DNA of 64,000 nt. It comes from Ramlibacter tataouinensis. Lineage in GTDB: Bacteria > Pseudomonadota > Gammaproteobacteria > Burkholderiales > Burkholderiaceae_C. Made by a program: the position numbers and the translations under genes. Numbering within the stretch: position 1 is the first letter of the stretch; each line of letters begins with the position of its first letter. Positions 51,452 to 59,782 of the stretch are shown one piece after another. The DNA is taken from positions 17,872 through 81,871 of the forward strand of contig DIZF01000005.1 in NCBI GenBank assembly GCA_002427815.1, read 5' to 3'. The notes under the pieces were generated by a model. It searched no databases and had not been told where the DNA came from. It saw nothing but the letters and a program-made list of their open reading frames with translations.

Positions 51452-52369
51452 TCAATCCAGCGACGTAGGGGGGAAGTGCAGCTGCTGCCGGCTGGCAAAG
51501 CTGCGTTCCTCACCGGTCACGGGGTCGCGAAATGCGATGCTTTCCGCGAGCAGCCTCAGCGGGTTCCCGACCTCGTCACCGCCTCGCGGCAGCAAGCTCG
51601 GATAGATGCGGTCGCCCAGGATGGGCAGTCCCAAGGCTGCCATGTGCACCCGCAACTGGTGACGCTTGCCGGTGAGAGGGCGAAGGCGGTAGCGTCCCTG
51701 GGTGCCGCGTGTTTCCATCAACTCGATCTCGGTCCGCGCGTTCGGCTCCCGTCCTTTCGCCGCATCGTCAGGCGCCTCACGCATCTGCATGAAGTGATCG
51801 CTGGTCACCAGAGTGCTGGTGCGAGTCAGGGGGAATTGCAGCAGCGCATTGCTGGGCGCGATGGCCTGGTAGGTCTTGGCGACTTGGCGGTCGGCAAAGA
51901 GGGTGTGATAGCCCGCGCAGGTCGCGGGCTGCTTGGCGAACAGCACGACGCCGGCGGTCTCTCGGTCGATTCGATGTAAAGGCGTCAGCGCATGGAGGCC
52001 GAGCTTCCGGCGCAACCGGACAAGCAGGGTCTCCTGCAGGTATTCGCCGGCCGGCGTAACGGGTAAAAAGTGCGGCTTGTCGGCCACCACCAGCAGTTCG
52101 TCCTCGAACAGCACGCAAGCCTGCGCCGCATTGGGAATCTCGTACGGAACAGTACGGTAGTAGTACAGCTTGCTATAGGGAAGGTAGGGCTGCTCCGGTG
52201 CGACGCGACGGCCGGCGCCGTCGACGACATCGCCGCCCGCCATGCGCGCGATCCATTCGGTCGCGGCGATCGACGGGAACCGTTCCACCAGGAAGTCGAG
52301 CATGCAGGTCCAGCGACCTGCCGGCAGTGACACCTGGCTGGGACCGACGCCGTCGCGGATGGGCAGCAT
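51452..52369 (-). CDS. RluA family pseudouridine synthase
   Basis: A 305-residue pseudouridine synthase. Catalytic-Asp motif TPLHRIDRETAGVVLFAK (Asp at about residue 134), preceded by VLFEDELLVVADKPHFLPV and followed by RLRPLTGKRHQLRVHMAALG, all standard for the RluA/RluC/RluD group. The N-terminus has only a short non-S4 extension. It isomerises uridine in rRNA or tRNA; which site is not clear. It starts 3 bases after the stop of trhO, so both RNA-modifying enzymes form one unit. Confidence 0.9.
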   Translation of the reverse strand: MLPIRDGVGPSQVSLPAGRWTCMLDFLVERFPSIAATEWIARMAGGDVVDGAGRRVAPEQPYLPYSKLYYYRTVPYEIPNAAQACVLFEDELLVVADKPHFLPVTPAGEYLQETLLVRLRRKLGLHALTPLHRIDRETAGVVLFAKQPATCAGYHTLFADRQVAKTYQAIAPSNALLQFPLTRTSTLVTSDHFMQMREAPDDAAKGREPNARTEIELMETRGTQGRYRLRPLTGKRHQLRVHMAALGLPILGDRIYPSLLPRGGDEVGNPLRLLAESIAFRDPVTGEERSFASRQQLHFPPTSLD

Positions 52370-52372
52370 GGG

Positions 52373-53245
52373 CTACGTCACCGACTTTTCGGGCTGGTCA
52401 TGACCTGCCTCTGCCAGCCGCCGGGCACGCTCCAGCCGCCAGGCACCGTCCGGTTCGTCCCGGTACACGTCCTCCAGCGTACGGGCGGTTTCCTGCAGCC
52501 GGGTGTCCAACGCCACGCGGTTGTCGAACACGAAGCACTCGCCTCGCCAGTCACGCCCCGCATCCGGCATCTGCTGGAAGTAGTTGAGGATGCCGCCTTC
52601 AAGTTGGTAGACGGGTAGATCCATGTCCAGCATCCAGGCGCTGGTTTTTTCGCACCGAATGCCGCCCGTGCAGTACATCGCGACGCGCTTGCCCTGGGCC
52701 TTCCACTCCGGGGCGCAAGCCCGCACGTAGGCGGGAAAGTCGCGGAAGTTGGCCACCTGCGGGTCGATGGCGCCTTCGAAATGCCCCAGGCGATACTCGA
52801 AGCTGTTGCGGTTGTCCAGCAGCACCAGATCGGGCTGCCTGATCAGTTCGCGCCAATCTTGCGGGCTGACGGTGATGCCGGTCCTGCGCGCATCCACCCC
52901 ATCAATGCCGAGCGGCACGATCTCTTTTTTGACGTGCACCTTCATCTTGCCGAAGGGGCGCGTGGTGCACGCACTGCGCTTGAAAACCATGCCCGTGAAG
53001 GCGCCTGCGAAGGCCGGATCCTGCAGAAGAGCCTCTTCGATGCGGTTCACTGCTTCCGGCGTACCGGCCAGCATGCCGTTGATGCCTTCGGTGGCCACCA
53101 GAATGCTGCCGGTCAGCCCGTCTACCCGCTGCTGCGACACCAGCTCGCGCAAGAGGGCGGCCACTTGTTCAGGGTGCGGTAGCGGCGTGAATTTGTAGAA
53201 CGCCGTATGAAGCAGGGCAGTGGGCAGGAGACAAAGCAAGGGCAT
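52373..53245 (-). CDS. trhO: tRNA U34 hydroxylase, rhodanese-type (TrhO/YceA)
   Basis: A 290-residue protein with an N-terminal ferredoxin-like UPF0176 domain (FYKFTPLPHPEQVAALLREL; TEGINGMLAGTPEAV) and a C-terminal rhodanese domain whose active Cys is in MYCTGGIRCEK (about residue 193). TrhO introduces the hydroxyl of 5-hydroxyuridine at tRNA position 34 using oxygen. The KMKVHVKKEIV and LEGGILNYFQ segments are conserved in the family. Start 53245 (MPLLCLLPT). Coupled to the downstream pseudouridine synthase gene. Confidence 0.92.
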   Translation of the reverse strand: MPLLCLLPTALLHTAFYKFTPLPHPEQVAALLRELVSQQRVDGLTGSILVATEGINGMLAGTPEAVNRIEEALLQDPAFAGAFTGMVFKRSACTTRPFGKMKVHVKKEIVPLGIDGVDARRTGITVSPQDWRELIRQPDLVLLDNRNSFEYRLGHFEGAIDPQVANFRDFPAYVRACAPEWKAQGKRVAMYCTGGIRCEKTSAWMLDMDLPVYQLEGGILNYFQQMPDAGRDWRGECFVFDNRVALDTRLQETARTLEDVYRDEPDGAWRLERARRLAEAGHDQPEKSVT

Positions 53246-53289
53246 TGGGCAATTTTCCCATGGGCGAAACAAGGCCGACTGAAATGGCA

Positions 53290-53534
53290 CGGTGCGCCCG
53301 CTTCCAGAAATGTCGCGCGGCCCTGCTCGACCATCTCGTGCGCTTCAACGCCTTTTCCAGCGGCAGGCGCTGAGTCACATTGTGCAGAAGCCCGCCACGC
53401 GCGAGCATTCGCTGGAGCGCCGCCTGCGCGCGCTCGCGGTCGACTTCAGCCAGGTGGTACACCATGAAGAACTTCAGCTGGATGTTCTGTAAGCGCGCAA
53501 CTAACCCCGCCTGTTCATAAAGGACTGCACGCAT
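53290..53534 (-). pseudogene. Quinone-oxidoreductase (medium-chain dehydrogenase) remnant
   Basis: Begins MRAVLYEQAG, the opening of quinone-oxidoreductase-type dehydrogenases, and then jumps to the C-terminal part: NIQLKFFMVYHLAEVDRERA, ALQRMLARGGLLHNVTQRLP. Near 53341-53346 the frame is lost, and the family ending A-H-E-M-V-E-Q-G-R-A continues in another frame. About 240 central residues are missing. It lies between the acyl-CoA synthetase and trhO genes on the same strand and overlaps no working gene. Confidence 0.75.
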
Positions 53535-53554
53535 CTTCGCTCCTCGGGTTTCGC

Positions 53555-55264
53555 TCAAGCGTCGTGTCGCAGCCCGGGAAAGTCCTCTTCGCGGAACTCG
53601 TGTTCGCCACGCTGTCCCGCGGCGTACCGAGAGGCTTCCTGCGCGCGCAGCTGCACGCGCCGGATCTTGCCGGAGATGGTCTTGGGCAGCTCGCTGACGA
53701 ATTCGATGCGGCGCACGCGCTTGTAGGGGGCGAGCTGGCGCCGAGCGAAAGCCATGATGTTCTCGGCCAGCGCCGCGTCGCCCGTCCGGCCGGGTGCCAG
53801 CATCAGGTACGCCTTGGGAACCGCGAGCCGCACGGGGTCGGGGCTGGGGACCACGGCAACTTCGACCACGGCTTCGTGCTCCATCAAGGCGCTTTCCAGC
53901 TCGAAGGGGCTGATCCGGTAGTCGGACGCCTTGAATACGTCGTCCGAGCGGCCCACGAAGGTCAGGTAGCCGTCCGCGTCACGCGCAGCCGTGTCGCCGG
54001 TGCGGTAAAAACCGTCGCGCATGGCCTGTGCATTCTTGTCGGGGTCGTCCAGGTAGCCAGTCATCAGGCCCACGGGTCGCTCGCGCAGGTCGATGCAGAC
54101 CTCGCCCTCATCGGCCTCCCGATCATCCAGGTCCAGCAACACGATGCGGTAGCCCGGCAGCGGCTTGCCCATCGAGCCGGGCTTCACCGGCAGCGAGGGC
54201 GAGTTGCCAACCAGCGCCGTCGTTTCGGTCTGCCCGTAGCCGTCGCGCAGACGCAGGCCCCAGGCGGACTGCACCTGCTCGATGATTTCGGGGTTGAGCG
54301 GCTCGCCCGCGCCGACCACCGAGCGCAGCTTCAGGCGGTCTCTCCAGGCGCGCAGGTCCTCCTGGATCAGCATGCGCCAGACGGTAGGGGGCGCGCACAG
54401 GCTGGTGACGCCGCAGCGCGCCAGTGTCTCCAGCAGCGCCGGCGCGGAGAAGCGTGGCGTGTTGTGGATGAAGACGCACGCGCCGGCGTTCCATGGCGCG
54501 AACACGCAGCTCCATGCGTGCTTGGCCCATCCGGGCGAGGAGATGTTCAGATGCACGTCGCCGGGCTGCAGGCCCAGCCAGAACATCGTGGACAGGTGGC
54601 CCACGGGATAGCTCTGGTGCGTGTGCAGCACGAGCTTGGGCTTGGAGGTGGTCCCGGACGTGAAATACAGCAGGAGCGGATCGGTGGCGAGCGTGCGGCC
54701 TTCCGGCGCGAAAGTGATGGGCGCGTCTCGCGAGGCCTCGTAGTCGGCCCAGCCCGCTTGCGGCGCGCCCACGCAGACGCGGGTGTACCCGCCTTCGAGC
54801 TCCTGGAACTTGGGCGTGTGCGCGGCTCCGGTCACGACATGGCGAACGTTGCCACGGTCGAGGCGGTCGCGCAGGTCTTCGCTGGTCAGCAGGGAACTGG
54901 CTGGAATCACCACGGCGCCAAGTTTCATGGCGGCCAACATGGTCTCCCACAGCGCCGGCTCGTTTCCCAGCATCAGCAGCACGCGGTCGCCCCGCTGCAC
55001 GCCGCGCGCTCTCAGGAAGTTCGCCACCTGCGATGAGCGCATTGACATCTGGGCATAGCTGAAACGTTGCTCGGTGCCGTCGGCTTCGACGATCCAGAGT
55101 GCCAGCGAGTCGTTGCCCTTCGCCAGAGCGTCGAAATGGTCGAGCGCCCAGTTGAACTCGGCGAGGGAGGGCCAGCGGAACTGGTCCACAGCAGCGGCAT
55201 GGTTGTCGCGCAGTTGCAGCAGCAGGTCGCGCGCCTGGCGGAAGGCGGTGAGGTGTTGGGTCAT
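53555..55264 (-). CDS. Acyl-CoA synthetase, medium-chain (AcsM/MACS) type
   Basis: A 569-residue adenylate-forming CoA ligase. Start 55264 (MTQHLTAFRQARD). ATP loop YFTSGTTSKPKLVLHTHQSY (about residues 200-219), the MACS-type SSPGWAKHAWSCVFAPW block, GYGQTETT (about 356-363), hinge FYRTGDTAARDADGYLTFVGR and catalytic Lys in LPKTISGKIRRVQLR. Likely acts on medium-chain or aromatic acids. The remnant dehydrogenase lies 20 bases downstream, indicating an older operon. Confidence 0.9.
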   Translation of the reverse strand: MTQHLTAFRQARDLLLQLRDNHAAAVDQFRWPSLAEFNWALDHFDALAKGNDSLALWIVEADGTEQRFSYAQMSMRSSQVANFLRARGVQRGDRVLLMLGNEPALWETMLAAMKLGAVVIPASSLLTSEDLRDRLDRGNVRHVVTGAAHTPKFQELEGGYTRVCVGAPQAGWADYEASRDAPITFAPEGRTLATDPLLLYFTSGTTSKPKLVLHTHQSYPVGHLSTMFWLGLQPGDVHLNISSPGWAKHAWSCVFAPWNAGACVFIHNTPRFSAPALLETLARCGVTSLCAPPTVWRMLIQEDLRAWRDRLKLRSVVGAGEPLNPEIIEQVQSAWGLRLRDGYGQTETTALVGNSPSLPVKPGSMGKPLPGYRIVLLDLDDREADEGEVCIDLRERPVGLMTGYLDDPDKNAQAMRDGFYRTGDTAARDADGYLTFVGRSDDVFKASDYRISPFELESALMEHEAVVEVAVVPSPDPVRLAVPKAYLMLAPGRTGDAALAENIMAFARRQLAPYKRVRRIEFVSELPKTISGKIRRVQLRAQEASRYAAGQRGEHEFREEDFPGLRHDA

Positions 55265-55781
55265 GGCAAGCAGGGAGAGGTTTGACAAATTAGGGAGGCG
55301 ACGCCATCGGCGGCGCGCTTCAGGCGATTTTTCCCAGGTCGGCGGCTTCGAACTCATCCTCTATGACATCGGACGTCCTTGTGAGGATACTATCGAGCGC
55401 CTGATCAAAGAGGGCCTTTATAGGCGTCGTCGTTCTTGCCGGGGGCATTTCGGGCCTCGCAGTTGGGAAGGGAAGCTGTCATTGTCGCTCCGCATTGCCA
55501 TGTTCGGTAAGCGCCTCGGTTGGTCGCGACTTCAGTGAACCCAGCCGTTCGGTAATGACTAGCCAACCTTTTCTTTCAGGCCCATCGCTGCGTCGCGTCG
55601 ATGTATGGGTTGCGCAACTCGCCTGAGCCAGCTCAAACGCTCGGCAGGGCATTCGACATAGGCCTCGTCTGCTTGGCCATAAGCAGACACACCGCTGCGC
55701 GACGCGACCGACACGCCGAAGCCACCCTCAGAGGCTCATTGGAGGCCGCAGGACACGGGTTCTGCCTCGAATTTGCACTCT
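55265..55781. other. Intergenic region
   Basis: About 520 bases with no frame I can support on either strand. The base composition is lower in GC and the region between 55380 and 55700 looks like non-coding filler. The promoter of the glycine-zipper gene lies at its right end. Confidence 0.5.
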
Positions 55782-55797
55782 GTTCAGCTTGCGTTCA
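55782..55797 (+). promoter_or_regulatory. Response-regulator direct repeat, site A
   Basis: GTTCA-GCTTGC-GTTCA: two pentamers 11 bases apart, 47 bases before the glycine-zipper gene. The identical 16-mer occurs again at 58743-58758 before the other exported-protein gene. This spacing is that of OmpR/PhoP-type regulator boxes, and a PhoP-like gene lies between the two sites. Confidence 0.7.
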
Positions 55798-55844
55798 CAT
55801 AAGGGCGATCAGGATGTGCTCCATACCAACCCTGAGGAGCCTCC

Positions 55845-56354
55845 ATGAAACGTCTTGCCCTTGTCTGTTTACTCGGAACCGGAGTGGTCGCGCTTCACGC
55901 GGAGACCTTCATCGACAACGCGCGCGTCCGCAGCGTAGCTCCGCAGTACGAAAGCGTCGCTGTTCCCCGCGAGGAGTGCGCCAGCCACTGGGTCAACGAA
56001 GTTCGCCGCACCGGCGGCGGGCAGGATTACGGCGGTGCCGTGATCGGCGGCGTGGCTGGCGCCTTGCTGGGAAACCAGGTCGGCGGGGGTCATGGGCGGG
56101 AAGCCGCCACGGCCGTCGGCGCGGTGGTGGGCGCCTTCACCGGCGACCGGCTTGCCAATGGCGACCGGCGGGACTCGTACGAAGAGGTTCCGCGCCAGGT
56201 GACGAGCTGCCGCACCGTGAGCGATGTGCAAACGCGCATCAACGGTTACCGTGTCAGCTATGAGTATCGGGGCCAGTCCTACAGCACGTTGATGCGTGAA
56301 AACCCCGGCCCGAATCTGCAACTGCGGGTGTCGGTCACTCCCATCGAACGGTAG
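55845..56354 (+). CDS. Glycine-zipper 2TM domain protein
   Basis: A 169-residue exported protein: signal peptide MKRLALVCLLGTGVVALHA, then a glycine-zipper block YGGAVIGGVAGALLGNQVGG, GREAATAVGAVVGAFTGDRL (about residues 62-105). Four cysteines flank it. Such Rickettsia-17-kDa-like proteins sit in the cell envelope. The GAGGAG site and leader (CCATACCAACCC...) closely resemble those of the gene at 58805. A direct repeat for the nearby response regulator lies upstream, so it is a probable member of that regulon. Confidence 0.85.
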   Translation: MKRLALVCLLGTGVVALHAETFIDNARVRSVAPQYESVAVPREECASHWVNEVRRTGGGQDYGGAVIGGVAGALLGNQVGGGHGREAATAVGAVVGAFTGDRLANGDRRDSYEEVPRQVTSCRTVSDVQTRINGYRVSYEYRGQSYSTLMRENPGPNLQLRVSVTPIER

Positions 56355-56393
56355 TACCATGCCCGGATCGATTTTGGCCATCCCCATCGCACC

Positions 56394-56630
56394 ATGAACG
56401 CATTTGTCAGATCGGTCTGCGTCGCCCTGATCGTGCTGGCCAGCCCCGCCTGGGCCGACGTCAGCCGGAACGATGCCGCCGCCGTCGCGCAACGCCTGAG
56501 CAGCGGGCGCGTGCTGTCGGTGGAGAAATCCGAGTCCGCGGGTCGCCCGGTATGGCGAGTCAAGGTGCTCACCGCGCAAGGCGAAGTCCGGGTGATCCTG
56601 ATCGACGTCGCCAGCGGGAAACCGCTTTAG
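56394..56630 (+). CDS. PepSY domain protein
   Basis: A 78-residue exported protein: signal peptide (VCVALIVLASPAWA), then a single PepSY domain (AAAVAQRLSSGRVLSVEKSE, VWRVKVLTAQGEVRVILIDV). PepSY genes next to PhoPQ-like two-component genes are common, and the domain is thought to act as a small periplasmic protease or sensor inhibitor. It lies 23 bases before the regulator gene. Confidence 0.85.
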   Translation: MNAFVRSVCVALIVLASPAWADVSRNDAAAVAQRLSSGRVLSVEKSESAGRPVWRVKVLTAQGEVRVILIDVASGKPL

Positions 56631-56653
56631 GCGGGGGGCGGGGGCCGGTTGGC

Positions 56654-57325
56654 ATGCGCTTGTTGCTGATCGAGGATGATGCCGCGCTTCGACTGGGATT
56701 GGCGCGCCGGCTCGAGGCCGACGGCTACCGGGTCGACCAGGCTGCCGACGGCGAGGACGGTTTGTTCCAGGCTCGCGAGTACCCGGTGGACCTTGCCATC
56801 GTCGACCTGGGACTGCCCAAGTTGAGTGGGCTCACGGTCATTCAGCGTTTGCGCTCCGACGGGCGAACCATTCCGATCCTGGTCCTCACCGCCCGCGGCA
56901 GCTGGCAGGACAAGGTGGTGGGCCTGGAGGCCGGGGCGGACGACTATCTGGTCAAACCCTTTGAATACCCCGAGCTGGCTGCGCGCGTCAAGGCCTTGCT
57001 GCGGCGCTCGCTGAAAGCCGCGACGGATGTCCTCACACTGGGGCCGGTGACCATCGATCTTTCCGCGCAGATCGCCCGGCTCGACGGGGCCGTGATGGAC
57101 CTGACGGCCTATGAGTACCGCGTGCTTGAATATCTGGTGCGGGAACGCACCCGGGTCGTGAGCAAACAGGAGCTGTCCGACTACCTGTACCCGCACGACG
57201 AAGACCGGGACAGCAATGTGCTGGAAGTGCTGGTGGGGCGGTTGCGCCGCAAGCTCGACCCGGACGGAACCTTGATTCCCATAGAAACGCTGCGCGGGCG
57301 TGGTTACCGCTTCACCCTCGGATGA
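56654..57325 (+). CDS. OmpR-type response regulator (PhoP-like)
   Basis: A 223-residue regulator. Receiver: acidic pair EDDA (7-10), phospho-acceptor Asp51 in AIVDLGLPKLSG, VLTARGSW and Lys in DDYLVKPFEYPE; output winged helix LTAYEYRVLEYLVRERTRVV to IETLRGRGYRFTLG. The ATG at 56654 is preferred over the upstream overlapping frame. Its 4-base overlap with the kinase gene and the two nearby GTTCA repeats mark it as the local regulator. Confidence 0.93.
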   Translation: MRLLLIEDDAALRLGLARRLEADGYRVDQAADGEDGLFQAREYPVDLAIVDLGLPKLSGLTVIQRLRSDGRTIPILVLTARGSWQDKVVGLEAGADDYLVKPFEYPELAARVKALLRRSLKAATDVLTLGPVTIDLSAQIARLDGAVMDLTAYEYRVLEYLVRERTRVVSKQELSDYLYPHDEDRDSNVLEVLVGRLRRKLDPDGTLIPIETLRGRGYRFTLG

Positions 57326-58653
57326 GGTTTGACCCCTCCATTCGCGCGCGCCTGCTGCTGGGCGCTGCGCTGGTGCTGATGGCCTTTGTGGCCGGGGCTG
57401 GCGTGGCGGTGCAACGCGCCCATGCGGACAGTGTGCGTGCGGCCCATTTCGCCCGCCTGCAAGGAACGATCTATCTCCTCCTGGCGGGGGCGGAACTCGA
57501 TGCAGCCGGCGCTCTGGTCATGCCCGCGGCTTTCCCGGAGCCGCGCCTGTCGCTCCCGGGGTCCGGCTTGTACGCGAAGATATTCAATGTCAATCGGCGT
57601 GAAGAATGGCAATCGGCGTCGGCGGTCGGCATCAGCCCGCCGTTTCAGCGCAGTTCGGCCGTTGGTCAGTGGCGCTACGACACCGTGCAGGGAGCAGGTG
57701 GCGCCTTCCTCGCGGTCACCTACGGTGTCAACTGGGCCGGCCGCACAGTTGCAGCACCGCTGGTTCTTTCCGTGCTGGAAGACAAGGCGGAGTTCGATCG
57801 CGAGATCAGCGTCTTCGGGCGCACCTTGTGGACCTGGCTCGGCGGGGCGGCGGTGTTGCTGCTGCTGTCCCAGACGTTGCTGCTGGAATGGGGCCTGGCG
57901 CCGCTCGGGCGCGTAGCACAGGAGATCCGGCGGATCGAGAACGGCGAGCAGGCCGAGGTCGTGGGACGCTACCCCACCGAAATCGCGGCGCTCACCAACA
58001 ACCTCAATACCCTGATCAAGCAGGAGCGTATTCGCCAGACTCGATACAAGGAAGCGCTGAGTTTCCTCGCCCACAGCCTGAAGACCCCGCTGGCCGTGTT
58101 GCGCACCGCGCTGAACGATCCAGCACAGTTGCCCGCCATGGTGGCGCAGCAGGTGACCCGCATGGACGACATTGTTCGCCACCAGCTCAGCCGGGCGGCA
58201 GCCAGCGGCTCCGCGCGCTTTGCGCCGTATTTGCCCATAGCGCCGATCCTGAATCGCATCCGCGATTCGCTGGGCAAGGTCTATGCCGGAAAAGGCCTCG
58301 TCTTCACCGTCGACTGCCCGCCGGAGTTGAGCTGGCGTATCGACGAAGGCGATGCCTTTGAAATCCTCGGCAACGTGCTGGACAACGCTGCCAAGTGGGC
58401 AAGGCATCGGGTAGCCGTGAGGGCTTCGCGCGAAGGTGATCAATTGAAGATCCGTGTCGAGGACGACGGCCCCGGGTTCAGTGACACGCAGTCCATCCTG
58501 CAGCTTCACGTGCGCATGGACGAGAAGGTGCCCGGCCATGGCGTGGGCCTGGCGGTGGTCAATGACCTGGTGGCCAGCCACCACGGCGAGTTGACCCTGT
58601 CCCGCGCCGACCTGGGTGGCGCACGGCTCGACATCGTCTTGCGCGCGATCTGA
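57322..58653 (+). CDS. Sensor histidine kinase (PhoQ-like)
   Basis: A 443-residue inner-membrane kinase: first helix about residues 10-28, periplasmic domain of about 130 residues, second helix about 166-186 (LWTWLGGAAVLLLLSQTLLL), HAMP-like region, phospho-acceptor His in LAHSLKTPLAVLRT (about residue 253; the H-S-L-K-T-P form is the PhoQ type), N-box GNVLDNAAKWA, G-box DDGPGF and HGVGLAVV. It should sense a periplasmic signal and phosphorylate the regulator at 56654. Confidence 0.92.
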   Translation: MRFDPSIRARLLLGAALVLMAFVAGAGVAVQRAHADSVRAAHFARLQGTIYLLLAGAELDAAGALVMPAAFPEPRLSLPGSGLYAKIFNVNRREEWQSASAVGISPPFQRSSAVGQWRYDTVQGAGGAFLAVTYGVNWAGRTVAAPLVLSVLEDKAEFDREISVFGRTLWTWLGGAAVLLLLSQTLLLEWGLAPLGRVAQEIRRIENGEQAEVVGRYPTEIAALTNNLNTLIKQERIRQTRYKEALSFLAHSLKTPLAVLRTALNDPAQLPAMVAQQVTRMDDIVRHQLSRAAASGSARFAPYLPIAPILNRIRDSLGKVYAGKGLVFTVDCPPELSWRIDEGDAFEILGNVLDNAAKWARHRVAVRASREGDQLKIRVEDDGPGFSDTQSILQLHVRMDEKVPGHGVGLAVVNDLVASHHGELTLSRADLGGARLDIVLRAI

Positions 58654-58742
58654 CGGCATCCGCGCCCGGCGGGCTGAGCGCCAGCGGTCATGCATGCCCG
58701 GCGCGTACGGGCCTGTGCGAAGTCCCGGACTAGATGAAATCC

Positions 58743-58758
58743 GTTCAGCTTGCGTTCA
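58743..58758 (+). promoter_or_regulatory. Response-regulator direct repeat, site B
   Basis: GTTCA-GCTTGC-GTTCA, the same 16-mer as at 55782-55797, 46 bases before the start at 58805. A further GTTCA lies at 58768-58772. The distance to the start codon is almost the same as in site A. Confidence 0.7.
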
Positions 58759-58804
58759 CTCAGGCGCGTTCAACATGGGAACCATGCCAACCCAAGGAGC
58801 TTCC

Positions 58805-59179
58805 ATGAAACGCTTGACCCCCACCAGATTCCTCGCAACGGCCGCTCTCGCTCTGGGAGCCTTCGGTGCCGCGACGGCCGTCCACGCCCGAAGCGACGTG
58901 TACTTTTCCATCGGCGTGCAGGGCGCGCCCGGCTTCTACGTCGAGCCGGCGCCCGTCTATGTGCAGCCCCGGCCTGTCTATGTGCAGCCGCGCCCGGTGT
59001 ACGTGGAGCCGCCGGTCTACTCCGAACCCGCCCCGGTGTATGTGAACCCCGGGCGACAGTTCTATGGCTACTCGTACGAAGACCAGCGAGCCTGGCGGCA
59101 GGCCGAGTGGCGCCGCCGGAACTGGAGGCGCCACCATGAATGGGAAGAGCACCATTCGCGCGGCCGCGACTGGGACTGA
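58805..59179 (+). CDS. Exported protein with tandem PxPVYVxP repeats
   Basis: A 124-residue protein: signal peptide (LATAALALGAFGAATAVHA), a short SDVYFSIGVQGAPGF region, then tandem V-Y-V-x-P repeats (APVYVQP, RPVYVQP, RPVYVEP, APVYVNP; about residues 44-82), and a very basic/aromatic C-terminus (RAWRQAEWRRRNWRRHHEWEE) with many Trp, Arg and His. Similar envelope proteins occur in Burkholderiales without a known role; the C-terminus could bind nucleic acid, lipid A or metal. Leader and ribosome-binding site resemble the 55845 gene. Confidence 0.75.
   Translation: MKRLTPTRFLATAALALGAFGAATAVHARSDVYFSIGVQGAPGFYVEPAPVYVQPRPVYVQPRPVYVEPPVYSEPAPVYVNPGRQFYGYSYEDQRAWRQAEWRRRNWRRHHEWEEHHSRGRDWD
58934..59050 (+). 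repeat. Tandem repeat coding for VYVxP units
   Basis: Imperfect 21-base-scale repeats coding P-x-P-V-Y-V-x, four to five copies within the exported protein gene at 58805. The number of units is likely to vary between strains. Confidence 0.75.
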
Positions 59180-59215
59180 CCGGCACAGCCGGCGGCCGCA
59201 CTTCCGCTGCACGCT

Positions 59216-59431
59216 TCAATGCGGTTCGGTCGACTCCACGGCCGGAACGGCGAGCTCGCGGCCGACCATCGCCCGGGCGTAGAAGTAGTTGTTGCGGGCG
59301 CACTCGCTCAGTTCATCGAGGTCGACCCGACCGCTGCCATCGCAAGGGAAGGCGTACCCGCGTCCGCTGTCGAACAGCGAACGGAAACACAGTCGGAACG
59401 AGCCGGACCCCACACTTCGTTCGTCCTTCAT
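59216..59431 (-). CDS. Small conserved-looking hypothetical protein
   Basis: A 71-residue protein. GGAG lies 9 bases upstream of the ATG at 59431. The block RGYAFPCDGSGRVDLDELSE, then RNNYFYARAMVGRELAVPAV looks like a conserved small-protein motif of Burkholderiales. No function is known. Convergent with the exported repeat-protein gene. Confidence 0.55.
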   Translation of the reverse strand: MKDERSVGSGSFRLCFRSLFDSGRGYAFPCDGSGRVDLDELSECARNNYFYARAMVGRELAVPAVESTEPH

Positions 59432-59649
59432 GCAAGTCTCCGTTGAGTCGAGCCGCAGAGTGCTGCGATGCCCTTATCGCTTCAACGGAACGCACGGCAG
59501 TGGGGACGACGTCCTGCTGCAAAGAATGCGTGAAGACTGTGACGCATGGCTACGAGGTACAGCGGCAGTATCCTTCGCAGGGTCATGCCGGGTACGGTAT
59601 AGCATCCAAAAGCGGGATCTTGACAGCCGGCTCCTGGAAGGAAGCATCC
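59432..59649. other. Intergenic region
   Basis: No gene seen in this part. A TTGACA hexamer at 59620-59625 may be the -35 element for the downstream 24-residue ORF and SDR gene. Confidence 0.4.
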
Positions 59650-59724
59650 ATGACGCAGTTCATCGAACCGGCAGCCGAAATCGTCCAGCGAATGGTGGCC
59701 GATGCAGCGTTTTCCGTCGATTGA
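59650..59724 (+). CDS. 24-residue ORF ahead of the SDR gene
   Basis: A short frame MTQFIEPAAEIVQRMVADAA with a good GGAAGGA site 6 bases upstream, ending 58 bases before the SDR start. It could be a leader peptide or the leftover beginning of a lost gene. Confidence 0.3.
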   Translation: MTQFIEPAAEIVQRMVADAAFSVD

Positions 59725-59782
59725 CCCTCATCGCCACCCTCAGTAACATCGATCATCGGCCACAACCAAGCAGGGACAAATC

